Shown: positions 35,470 to 43,615 of the stretch, one piece after another
Layout: every line of letters begins with the position of its first letter
Position numbering within the stretch: the first letter of the stretch is position 1
From: Bacteroidota bacterium
GTDB taxonomy: Bacteria; Bacteroidota; Bacteroidia; Bacteroidales; Dysgonomonadaceae
Reading direction: 5' to 3'
Length of the DNA: 64,000 nucleotides
Assembly: GCA_023388315.1 (NCBI GenBank)
Contig: JAEWGM010000001.1
Span: 60,457-124,456 of the forward strand
The notes under the pieces: model-generated
The model's database searches: none
What the model was told of the DNA's origin: nothing
Seen by the model: the letters and a program-made list of their open reading frames with translations, nothing else
Translations under genes and position numbers: made by a program

Positions 35470-36810
35470 ATGAAAATAACCCTTAACGGACAAAAAAACG
35501 AGAAGTTGCCTCGCTCTCCAATTTCTAATGGAAACACGGCTGAGTTTGCACATTCCACAAGCCACTCCAAAAAGAATATAAAAGTAGCGTTCTTTGCCGA
35601 TATTTTGCTGAAAGATTTTGATGGGGCCATCAAAACAATGTACCAACTCATTCACAGAATCCCTGATGAGAAAACTGAGTACGCTTTTTTCACGGGAATT
35701 TTGCCCAAACATTCCTTTCAACATCAGGCTATTAAAGTTCCTTCCGTTGGCATTCCGTTGAATAAAACATACAAAATAGCGTTTCCGCAATTCAGAAAAA
35801 AACGGCTTAGCCATGCGCTTTCGCAGTTTAAACCCGATGTTATTCACCTTGCCACGCCTTCTTTTCTTGGTTTTTGGGGGTTGAATTATGCAAAAAAGCA
35901 TAAAATACCGGTCTTATCCATTTACCACACGCATTTTATTTCGTATGTGAGGTATTATTGTATGCGGACGCCGTTTCTCATCAAACCCGCCGAATGGTTC
36001 GTAAAAAAAATGTATAAACTCTTTTACAATCAATGCGATGTGGTGTATGCGCCCACCTTAAAAATTAAAGAAGAGCTGGAAAGCTACGGCATTTCACACA
36101 AAGTGTTAAAATTGTGGCAGCGGGGTTTGGATGCGCATCTGTTTAACCCATCGCAAAAAGACGTCGGTTATATGAGAGAAATTACGGGCAACGACAAGCC
36201 ATGCATTCTTTTCGCGTCGCGACTGGTGTGGGAGAAAAATATGGAAACGCTGTTCGGCATTTACGACGTGCTCGAAGCGGAAGGCATAGAAGTGAATTTC
36301 GTGGTTGCAGGCACCGGCGTGGCCGAAGAAACTGCCAGACAGCGGATGAAAAAAGCCTTTTTTTTGGGATTTCTACCGCACGAAAAACTGGCCAAAGTGT
36401 ACGCTTCGTGCGATGTTTTTGTGTTCCCTTCCATCTCCGAATCGTATGGCAATGTGGTGGTTGAGGCCATGGCGTGCGGATGCGTGCCCGTTATTGCCCG
36501 TGGCGGTGGCTCGCAAACGCTGGTAAAAGATGGAAAAACGGGATTCTTGTGCGAGCCCAACAACCCAATGGATTATGTTACTAAAATAAACCTTTTGCTA
36601 AGCGACACAAAACGCAAACAGAAAATGCAACAAGCAGGTTATAAATATGTTGCGCCATTAAGCTGGGACCGATTGGCGGCGGAATATTTTAACGATATTG
36701 AAACGTTGCATCCCACCGCGAAAAGCGAAAAAGAACGCAAACGCATTCTCTTTCCTCCATTTTCTCAAACCGAAAAACGTGTTTTGCAATCCTTGCCATC
36801 AGGCATATAA
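35470..36810 (+). CDS. Glycosyltransferase family 4 protein (GT-B fold)
   Basis: The 446-residue protein has a disordered N-terminal tail (1-35), then a GT-B N-domain (VAFFADILLKDFDGAIKTMYQL), and a C-domain with ILFASRLVWEKNMETLF and the EX7E nucleotide-sugar motif in SESYGNVVVEAMACGCVPV. The protein is cytoplasmic or membrane-peripheral and transfers a sugar from a nucleotide donor; a glycolipid or lipopolysaccharide acceptor is plausible but unproven. A ROK gene follows after 57 bp in the same direction. Confidence 0.9.
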   Translation: MKITLNGQKNEKLPRSPISNGNTAEFAHSTSHSKKNIKVAFFADILLKDFDGAIKTMYQLIHRIPDEKTEYAFFTGILPKHSFQHQAIKVPSVGIPLNKTYKIAFPQFRKKRLSHALSQFKPDVIHLATPSFLGFWGLNYAKKHKIPVLSIYHTHFISYVRYYCMRTPFLIKPAEWFVKKMYKLFYNQCDVVYAPTLKIKEELESYGISHKVLKLWQRGLDAHLFNPSQKDVGYMREITGNDKPCILFASRLVWEKNMETLFGIYDVLEAEGIEVNFVVAGTGVAEETARQRMKKAFFLGFLPHEKLAKVYASCDVFVFPSISESYGNVVVEAMACGCVPVIARGGGSQTLVKDGKTGFLCEPNNPMDYVTKINLLLSDTKRKQKMQQAGYKYVAPLSWDRLAAEYFNDIETLHPTAKSEKERKRILFPPFSQTEKRVLQSLPSGI

Positions 36811-36826
36811 TTCCGAATATTTTGTG

Positions 36827-36834
36827 TAGATTTG
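36827..36834 (+). promoter_or_regulatory. -7 box of ROK gene promoter
   Basis: TAGATTTG, 33 bp upstream of the ATG, fits TAnnTTTG. Confidence 0.35.
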
Positions 36835-36867
36835 TGATTGAATCATCATTAAAGCGAAAACATTACA

Positions 36868-37701
36868 ATGAAACACATTATAGGAATAGATTTGGGTGCC
36901 ACCACCATTAAGGGCGGCTTGGTGGAAGGGCAACATATTATTGCCGAAGAAACGGCCGACACACGCGCCGCGGAGGGCGGTGAAGTTACCTTATCGGTGC
37001 TGAAAGAGGTTATCCGCAAGCTGATAACCGATAAAACCCACGCCATCGGAATTGGTGTTCCGAGCGTTGTGGACAGGGAAAAAGGAATTGTTTACCACGT
37101 TCAAAACATCAAAAATTGGGAAGAAGTACACCTGAAATCGATATTGGAGAAAGAGTTCAACATTCCCGTTTATATCGACAACGACGCGAACTGTTTCGCC
37201 AAAGGCGAACGCATTTACGGACAAGGAAAGGATTTTGAGAATTTTGTTGGAATTACGCTGGGAACCGGTGTGGGCGGCGGAATAATCCAGAAAGGAAGTC
37301 TGCTGAGCGATGCCAATTGCGGGTCGGGAGAGTTTGGCGAAATACCTTATCTCCACGGAATTCTTGAGCAATATTGCGGTAGTTTCTTTTTCTCAAACAC
37401 CTACAACACCACCGGATACGAAGTTTCTCAACAAGCGGCGCAAGGCGATAAAAAAGCGTTGGAAATTATGCGCGAATACGGCAAACACATTGCTGTATTG
37501 GTAAAAATAATTATTCTTACCGTGGATCCGCAAGCCATTATTTTTGGCGGCGCCATAGCCAACTCGCTCCATTTATTCGAAGAATCGATGTATGAGAACC
37601 TGCAAGACTTTGCCTACCCCAATTCCATCAAAAAACTGAGGATATTGAAATCGGAACTCAATAATCCAGGAATTTTGGGAGCGGCAGCGTTGTGTTGTTG
37701 A
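36868..37701 (+). CDS. ROK family protein without the zinc-binding cysteine motif
   Basis: The 277-residue protein has the ASKHA phosphate motif GIDLGATTIKGGLV (N terminus), YIDNDANCFAKGE (catalytic Asp in DNDAN) and GITLGTGVGGGIIQKG. The usual ROK zinc site (CxCGxxGCxE after GExGH) is absent: the corresponding segment reads GEFGEIPYLHGILEQYCGS, with no His after GE and a single Cys. It is probably a sugar kinase; glucose, GlcNAc or ManNAc kinases occur in the family. No helix-turn-helix is present, so it is not a NagC-type repressor. Confidence 0.85.
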   Translation: MKHIIGIDLGATTIKGGLVEGQHIIAEETADTRAAEGGEVTLSVLKEVIRKLITDKTHAIGIGVPSVVDREKGIVYHVQNIKNWEEVHLKSILEKEFNIPVYIDNDANCFAKGERIYGQGKDFENFVGITLGTGVGGGIIQKGSLLSDANCGSGEFGEIPYLHGILEQYCGSFFFSNTYNTTGYEVSQQAAQGDKKALEIMREYGKHIAVLVKIIILTVDPQAIIFGGAIANSLHLFEESMYENLQDFAYPNSIKKLRILKSELNNPGILGAAALCC

Positions 37702-37713
37702 GTATGGATATTC

Positions 37714-38454
37714 CTACTTCAAATTTGATTTATTAAAAATATTTGTCGGAATATTCTGATTAAAGGAGATTTCACTTATTGAGAACTCCGTTCCATTGCC
37801 ACTTTTCAGCATATCCTTGTAAATCATCTTCATAGGATACCAACGGCCTTGTACTTGTTTTACGTCTTGTAAAATTGTTTCTTTTAACTGCTTTCCGCTT
37901 TTTGCGAATTGCTGAATTTTAAGCGGTATAAAGCGTTCCTGATCCACCCATAATTTCTGAGAGAAGTAGTTGATATCGTTTATCTTGGCGGTCAATTCAA
38001 CAATCCAGCATCTTCTTCCATCCAGTGTTTCTTCACCCGTCACCGAGGCATTGTATTGCTCTTTTAGAGGCGTATCATTCATCATATCTTCATACGATAG
38101 ATCGCTTCCCATCACCGATTGGCGCAACATATGACCCGAAATCTGGATTGTTCTATCGGTTGAAGGTGAATAAAGCCACAACTGATTGTCGAGTTTCAAC
38201 ATTTTCGTTCCTTTTTCGCGTGCCGGCGAAAGATATTCGGTAAACGTTTTTTTATCTCCCTCGCCCCACATCTTAAGTATCATTGTACGCGACGCCCGCG
38301 CGCTGTTCACCTGCATAGACGCTGTCATTATCACGGATTCGGACGACATATTGGCATCGATTTTGTCTAACAGGGAATTTCCTGAAGGATATTTTTGAGC
38401 GTACAAAGCAATTCCAAGCAATAATAATGTCAGTAAAAATATCGATTTTTTCAT
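37714..38454 (-). CDS. LolA-like outer membrane lipoprotein-sorting protein
   Basis: About 246 residues from the ATG at 38454, with a signal peptide (1-20, ALYAQ). The mature part is an eleven-stranded LolA/LppX-like half barrel: ARASRTMILKMWGEGDKKTF, KMLKLDNQLWLYSPSTDRTI, RCWIVELTAKIND, ESFIPLKIQ-type strands. Proteins of this group (COG2834) shuttle lipid or lipoprotein across the periplasm. It is the last gene of the tetR-barrel-ABC-permease-permease cassette, which suggests that it receives cargo from the ABC complex. The TTG at 38487 is rejected as start because the signal peptide would be displaced. Confidence 0.82.
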   Translation of the reverse strand: MKKSIFLLTLLLLGIALYAQKYPSGNSLLDKIDANMSSESVIMTASMQVNSARASRTMILKMWGEGDKKTFTEYLSPAREKGTKMLKLDNQLWLYSPSTDRTIQISGHMLRQSVMGSDLSYEDMMNDTPLKEQYNASVTGEETLDGRRCWIVELTAKINDINYFSQKLWVDQERFIPLKIQQFAKSGKQLKETILQDVKQVQGRWYPMKMIYKDMLKSGNGTEFSISEISFNQNIPTNIFNKSNLK

Positions 38455-38520
38455 ATTTTTGTTGTTTATTTTTAGACGATTCTTCAACCTCTATTGGAAG
38501 CATTAAACATCGTCTGTTTG

Positions 38521-39798
38521 TTAATTTTCCAGTTCCTTAAATAATTTAGCTGTTTGTCGCTTGTATATACCCACGCCTGCAAGCATAGCGCCTAAAACGG
38601 TTGAAACAAGACCGGGAATAAACCCTACAAAGTATGTGGCTGTTGCAATTCTAGCTCGAATAACGTTAGCTATCATCATATTGGAATCTTGCGATATGTT
38701 GGTAATATCGATACCGTAGGTTTGCAAGAGCCAAGAGAAAATTAGTCCAAAAAAAGTGCCGATAAGTGATCCGACAATGCCCACCAAAACCGCTTCCCAA
38801 ATAAGCGAACGGTAAATTTCACGCTTGTGTTCGCCAATGGCAAGCCGAAGCCCGAATTCGCCGTAACGCCGTAATCCGCTTATAAGTCCCGTGTTCCATA
38901 GAACAATAGACATCGCTAAAAGAAAAACAACGAGAATAATGGTGGATAGATTGTTTATCGTGGTGTAAGACATTCCCACTATATTGGCTTCAGACAATGG
39001 CGACATCACGGGTGTAAACTCGTCTGACGATTGCCCGGTGTGGCGGCTATTGAAATCTGCAGCGATAGCCATAGCTTTTCGATTGTCATACAATTCATCG
39101 TCAAAAAATCCGAGTAATTGAGTGGCGGCATCTTCCATATTTAGCGCGAGACGAGCATCTTCCAAATCCACCATAATCATCCCCTTATCCATCGCGTTTA
39201 CACCAAAATGAAGCGTACCTGCCACCGTAAAGTTATACATCGCCATTTCGCCGAACATCGTTGTTGACATAACTGTTACAACATCACTCAGATGAAGGTT
39301 CATCTTAACAAACAGTTCGTCGCTCATCAGCATCTCACCCCGTTTTTCGGGAAAACGCCCTTGCTTTAGTAACGATGGCAATTCCATACGCAACTTTTCG
39401 TCACTCGTTCCAAGCAAATTGAAGGCCATTCCCATCACGTTACCTTGAACGCGTGTACTTCCCAAGCTGTCGGGCGCATCCAGCAAACCGCCGAAACCGA
39501 TTCTCGCTACCCAACGCACACCGGAATATTGCTCCTGCAGATCGTTTTTCAGCGAATTAACATCAATAAGCGCCAGATCTATCGGCATTTGGGATGCGTT
39601 TTCAGCATAAGCTTGTGTTTCTATGCGAAGATGTCCTGTGTTGAATGCCGCGCTTTTTTCTAAACTTTCGCCCATCACACCCCCCAAATAAGCGTGCATA
39701 AACACGGTAATGGCAACACCTATAGCTACCACAGTTATTGGAAGTATGCTCCGGTTTCGGTCGCGTAGCAACCCTTTGAATAAAAATCGTATCATCAT
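38521..39798 (-). CDS. ABC transporter permease, FtsX/MacB type (second)
   Basis: The 425-residue protein has one N-terminal transmembrane helix, a large periplasmic domain (about 40-270) and three C-terminal helices, the FtsX/LolC/MacB topology. GLRRYGEFGLRLAIGEHKREIYRSL is the cytoplasmic coupling loop typical of the family. Its start overlaps the preceding permease stop by 4 bp. With the other permease it likely forms a heterodimer like LolC-LolE. Confidence 0.9.
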   Translation of the reverse strand: MMIRFLFKGLLRDRNRSILPITVVAIGVAITVFMHAYLGGVMGESLEKSAAFNTGHLRIETQAYAENASQMPIDLALIDVNSLKNDLQEQYSGVRWVARIGFGGLLDAPDSLGSTRVQGNVMGMAFNLLGTSDEKLRMELPSLLKQGRFPEKRGEMLMSDELFVKMNLHLSDVVTVMSTTMFGEMAMYNFTVAGTLHFGVNAMDKGMIMVDLEDARLALNMEDAATQLLGFFDDELYDNRKAMAIAADFNSRHTGQSSDEFTPVMSPLSEANIVGMSYTTINNLSTIILVVFLLAMSIVLWNTGLISGLRRYGEFGLRLAIGEHKREIYRSLIWEAVLVGIVGSLIGTFFGLIFSWLLQTYGIDITNISQDSNMMIANVIRARIATATYFVGFIPGLVSTVLGAMLAGVGIYKRQTAKLFKELEN

Positions 39799-40970
39799 AG
39801 CGCTTTTCCTTTAATGGCGTCGGCGGGGTTCATTTTTGCAATTTTTCGTGCGGGTAAATAGCTCACTAACGCGGTAATTAAAATGATAAACAGCACGGCG
39901 CCGACAATGAGTTTCGGCGAAAAATAAGGATGTATTTTATCGGCGAGTGCAATACCAAAGTCGTCCATACCCGTTGGCATCGGTATGCCGTTGAAAGCAA
40001 AGTAGGCAAAGACGGGAGTGCCGTAGATTGAACCAAGTAAAACCGCCAGCACGGCATTGATGGCTCCCTCAACAGTGAACAAGCGCACAACCTCTTTCTT
40101 GGTCATTCCCAAAGCGATAAATGTTCCTATTTCGCGTTGGCGCCTGAAAACGGCAAGCGTTTGTGTATCGAAAACCGCTAACAGACCCAAAAGCAGAAAA
40201 ATTATATAAAAAATGCTTTGCCCCACCACTTTGGTACGAAGGGTTTCGCGCAAAGGTCGGGTAAGTTCTTCTTCGCTTTTGAATGTCCAACCCTCGGCCT
40301 CACTTGAGGGCAATGTTTCCGATTTTATCAGTATTGTTGCCTGCTCCGGCTTCAGCGTCATTTGACGAAGCATTTCCAACGGAATCCACAGTTGCCCACC
40401 GTCAATCGACGGTACAAAGGTTTGGAAAATACCTGCTACTCGGATATCTTGAGCCTCGAATGTGCCATTGTTATCGCGCCAGCGCAACACTGCCTCGTCT
40501 CCCAGCTTCAGTCCTGTTTGACGCGACATACCCGTACCAATAATAGCAGGAATTACACCGTCTTCATTTTGGTTATGAAGCAAATGGGTAGGCAATGCCA
40601 GTATCTTTTGTTCGGGGCGTATGCCTTTTAATTGCACAGCGGTGCTTCTTCCCGAAGGATAGAGGGTGCCTTGAGCAATGAGTATTAGTTCTATTTCTCC
40701 ACGCTCAATATCAGGCGTGAAGTGTACGGGGACAGTTGCAGTAGCGCTATCTATCGTGAACGGATCGTAAGGATCGTAATTTTCCGTCCAATATTGTCCG
40801 CCGGCTATTTCCCATTTCCGTGTATCGGAAATCGCTTGCCGGTCCCACCCGGCCATCATTCCCTGCAAAAACAATATCAGCACAAAAGCAACAGAAAGCA
40901 CAAAGGCGCTTAACCAGGTTTTGAAGCCGTTTCCCAGCAGGTCTCTAATGATAAGTTTGAAAAGTTTCAT
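39795..40970 (-). CDS. ABC transporter permease, FtsX/MacB type (first)
   Basis: The 391-residue protein has the same four-helix topology with a periplasmic domain (about 40-250). FRRQREIGTFIALGMTKKEVVRLF is the FtsX coupling loop, and the C terminus ARKIAKMNPADAIKGKAL is the usual end of LolE/MacB-type permeases. It overlaps the ATPase gene by 4 bp. Sequence similarity to the second permease looks low outside the FtsX core. Confidence 0.9.
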   Translation of the reverse strand: MKLFKLIIRDLLGNGFKTWLSAFVLSVAFVLILFLQGMMAGWDRQAISDTRKWEIAGGQYWTENYDPYDPFTIDSATATVPVHFTPDIERGEIELILIAQGTLYPSGRSTAVQLKGIRPEQKILALPTHLLHNQNEDGVIPAIIGTGMSRQTGLKLGDEAVLRWRDNNGTFEAQDIRVAGIFQTFVPSIDGGQLWIPLEMLRQMTLKPEQATILIKSETLPSSEAEGWTFKSEEELTRPLRETLRTKVVGQSIFYIIFLLLGLLAVFDTQTLAVFRRQREIGTFIALGMTKKEVVRLFTVEGAINAVLAVLLGSIYGTPVFAYFAFNGIPMPTGMDDFGIALADKIHPYFSPKLIVGAVLFIILITALVSYLPARKIAKMNPADAIKGKAL

Positions 40971-41659
40971 AGTCCTGTTTCCTCGTCTTTAACAACCTGT
41001 CCGTCTTCCAGCCTGACAATTCGTTTTAGATAGCCGATTACCTTTTCGTCGTGCGTAGCAAATAGAAAGCAAGTGCCCAGCTCCTTGTTGAGCATTGCCA
41101 TTGTCTGCAGAATGTGGTGCGAGTTTTCGGCATCCAGGTTGGCCGTTGGCTCATCGGCAAGCACCAATTGGGGATGTTTTACCATTGCGCGCGCAATAGC
41201 TACACGTTGCGATTCACCACCCGAAAGCTGGGGAGGTCTCGATTTTGCTTTACTGCTCAAGCCCACCCAGTCAAGGGTTTCGAGCACGCGCTGCCTACGT
41301 TCAGCAGCAGGCAAGTTGAGCAAGAGCAGCGGAAACTCAACGTTTTCAAAAACGGTATAAACAGGCAGCAGATTGTAACTTTGAAAAATAAATCCCATTT
41401 CGTGTTTCCGCAAGTGAGCTGCCTGAACGGCAGTGAGTGTATTTACGTTTTTTCCGAGTGCAAATACATCACCTTCCGAAGGTTTATCCAACGTGCCAAT
41501 GATATTCAACAAAGTAGTTTTTCCTGACCCGCTTGGCCCGACAAATCCCACAAATTCACCTTGTTTTATCGTGAGGGTAATGTCATTCAACGCAGTAAAA
41601 AAACCATTACCAACAGGGAATTTTTTTACAAGGCGCTTTACTTCAACAATATTTTCCAT
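40967..41659 (-). CDS. ABC transporter ATP-binding protein (LolD/MacB class)
   Basis: The 230-residue ATPase has Walker A GPSGSGKTT (42-50), Q-loop FIFQSYNLLPVYTVFENVEFP, signature LSGGESQRVAIARAM, Walker B LVLADEPTANLD and H-loop FATHD. This is the LolD/MacB subgroup that drives extraction of lipids or lipoproteins from the inner membrane. It is encoded 7 bp after the outer-membrane barrel gene and 4 bp overlapping the first permease. Confidence 0.95.
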   Translation of the reverse strand: MENIVEVKRLVKKFPVGNGFFTALNDITLTIKQGEFVGFVGPSGSGKTTLLNIIGTLDKPSEGDVFALGKNVNTLTAVQAAHLRKHEMGFIFQSYNLLPVYTVFENVEFPLLLLNLPAAERRQRVLETLDWVGLSSKAKSRPPQLSGGESQRVAIARAMVKHPQLVLADEPTANLDAENSHHILQTMAMLNKELGTCFLFATHDEKVIGYLKRIVRLEDGQVVKDEETGL

Positions 41660-41666
41660 ATCAATT

Positions 41667-42827
41667 TCAAAAATTATAATTAATCATCAACTGCACGCCT
41701 TTTCCTGCAAAGAGATTGCGCTGTGCTGATTGTATCGTGCCAATGGGCAAATTGACTTCAGGATTCCAGAAGCCAATGAGGTATATCTGTAAGTTATTAT
41801 ATGTGCGTTTGTAATTCAGGTAATTAAACCACAAATTATGCTCGGTGACGTAGAAAAACATCGCCGAAATATCATCGAGTATCGAGAGCGGGTAGTTAAA
41901 CATCGCGCCCACGATACTGGCATTTATGCCGCCATCGAAAAACCGATTGCCTAAATGCATCCTGAAATATTCGACGGATGCACCCAACCCGTTTCCAATG
42001 GGCAACGTATAATCACCTCCAACGTTGAATAAATGCTGATAACGCGGAATGTTCTGACGGTTCTCTTGCGTTACTGTAGCGCTCGTTTCAAACCACAATC
42101 CAATGCCCACATCCCACTTTCCGTCCATTCCTATGCGCGATTCACTGAGTCGTGTTTCATCGGTAGAAGTTTCCGTATCTATCTTGCGGTAATGTGCGGC
42201 AAACGCCATTTCGCCCCGTCCCAGCGGAAATTGAAAACGTCCGCCTATTTCCGGAAGCCACTTAGCCGTTCCGATTGATTCAAATCCTTTGGGCTGCTCG
42301 TTTCCGATAAGCGACCAAAGCCAAATATTGGCATTATTTTCAAAAAAGTATCGCCCCAACAGCGCGTGTACCCCATCGGTAAGCTGCAATGGGTCGCGCA
42401 CATCCATTCTGTCGAACCACATCAACGGTCGAAACATTTTTGCCGCGCCAAAATTTATTTTTTGCAAACCGCCACGTAGCTCCCAATTTTCTCCCGAATA
42501 GCGAAGCCACGCACGATAGGGTTTGAGCGTGTGTATGGCAGTGTCGCGCCGTGCCCTTGAAAAATCGCCCACCGATTGCAGGTTGGCAGAAACTTCGGCA
42601 TCTAAGTTTCGGTATTTTCCCATAAGCGTGGGCACAAACCGCCCTCCTAATTGTGTGTTCACAGGGCGTACGAATTGAAGAACCGACCAACCCGTAACTT
42701 GTCCGCTAAACGAAATCGATGGATTTTCCTTTTCGAGTGATGGCACTGAAAGCGAGTCAGCCTCTTGCTGCGCTAAAGCGCAAAAAGAAACGCATAAAAT
42801 GAGGAAAAGCACAAGCAATTTGCTCAT
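41667..42827 (-). CDS. Outer-membrane beta-barrel protein of the ABC cassette
   Basis: The 386-residue protein has a signal peptide (1-20, CALAQQ) and alternating aromatic/hydrophobic strands throughout, ending GVQLMINYNF with the terminal Phe of outer-membrane barrels. It looks like a 14-18-stranded porin-like barrel; I recognise no specific family. It overlaps tetR by 4 bp (ATGA) and precedes the ABC genes, so it may be the exit or acceptor for the same cargo. Confidence 0.8.
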   Translation of the reverse strand: MSKLLVLFLILCVSFCALAQQEADSLSVPSLEKENPSISFSGQVTGWSVLQFVRPVNTQLGGRFVPTLMGKYRNLDAEVSANLQSVGDFSRARRDTAIHTLKPYRAWLRYSGENWELRGGLQKINFGAAKMFRPLMWFDRMDVRDPLQLTDGVHALLGRYFFENNANIWLWSLIGNEQPKGFESIGTAKWLPEIGGRFQFPLGRGEMAFAAHYRKIDTETSTDETRLSESRIGMDGKWDVGIGLWFETSATVTQENRQNIPRYQHLFNVGGDYTLPIGNGLGASVEYFRMHLGNRFFDGGINASIVGAMFNYPLSILDDISAMFFYVTEHNLWFNYLNYKRTYNNLQIYLIGFWNPEVNLPIGTIQSAQRNLFAGKGVQLMINYNF

Positions 42828-43402
42828 TGATTGTTGTTGTTTGGTACGGGCATTATTCCATACATAAAAGAGAGACCAACTTGTCGGGTCAATGTTTCAA
42901 CGTCAGGGAAAAAGTCACGAAACTGTGGTTCAAATAGCCACTCCGAGTATTTTTGCAGCAGTAACAGCATATAATCAATGCTCAATTCGCTGTTCACCTC
43001 GCCACTTTTTTGTCCGGAAATAATAAATTGGCGGCTCAGTTCCATCGACTGTTTGGTCATTTTCATATAATAATCGCGCATTTCAGGAATGACAAGGATG
43101 TCATCGAAAAACTCCTTCGACCAAGCCTTGGCCATTTCTAATTTGTATTTCAAGGCTTTTTCAATTTTTTCCGCAAATGGAATATCGGCGAAAAATATTT
43201 CTCCTTTCATATATGTAAGTGCGCCCTGATATAACTCATCCAGTAAAAAAAGTGCCAAATCGGTTTTATTGTCGTAGTGCTTATAAAACGTTTTTCGGCT
43301 CACGCCCGCTTTTTCACATATCTCGGCAATAGAAACGCGCTTCACGCCGTGCTTCCAAAACAATTCTTTCGCTGTTACCTCTATCTTTTGCTTTTTAGAC
43401 AT
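42824..43402 (-). CDS. TetR/AcrR family transcriptional regulator
   Basis: The 192-residue protein has the TetR helix-turn-helix in residues 5-50 (AKELFWKHGVKRVSIAEICE, AGVSRKTFYKHYDNKTDL) and a divergent ligand-binding C-terminal domain. It is the first gene of the cassette and overlaps the barrel gene by 4 bp, so it is co-expressed with its presumed targets. Two near-palindromic sites upstream suggest autoregulation. Confidence 0.92.
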   Translation of the reverse strand: MSKKQKIEVTAKELFWKHGVKRVSIAEICEKAGVSRKTFYKHYDNKTDLALFLLDELYQGALTYMKGEIFFADIPFAEKIEKALKYKLEMAKAWSKEFFDDILVIPEMRDYYMKMTKQSMELSRQFIISGQKSGEVNSELSIDYMLLLLQKYSEWLFEPQFRDFFPDVETLTRQVGLSFMYGIMPVPNNNNQ

Positions 43403-43409
43403 AATTCAC

Positions 43410-43472
43410 AATGGTTACAATTATTGTGTAAATATATGATATTTGTCTACTTTATATGTTATTGTTACCATT
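43410..43472 (-). promoter_or_regulatory. Two candidate TetR operators upstream of the cassette
   Basis: AATGGTTACAATT (43410-43422) and, on the minus strand, AATGGTAACAATA (43460-43472) share the dyad AATnGTnACnAT(T/A), 50 bp apart and 8 and 58 bp upstream of the tetR start. The first lies within a larger CACAAT-N10-ATTGTG inverted repeat (43408-43429). A TATATTTAC segment between them could be the -7 box. Confidence 0.55.
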
Positions 43473-43557
43473 ATTTTTTCAATAAAACTTCATAATTTGT
43501 ATTGATTATAAATAGCTATCGTCTATCTAAACACAATGTCAGAAAAGGTTACACAGT

Positions 43558-43587
43558 AAAAAACCCAACTGAAAAACAGCCGGGTTT
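43558..43587 (-). terminator. Terminator of aminotransferase gene
   Basis: On the minus strand AAACCCGGCTG pairs with CAGTTGGGTTT (two G-U wobbles, otherwise perfect, 11 bp) over a 5-nt loop and is followed by a U-run. Confidence 0.8.
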
Positions 43588-43615
43588 AAAGTAAAACGGA
43601 ATCAGGTTTACTTAT

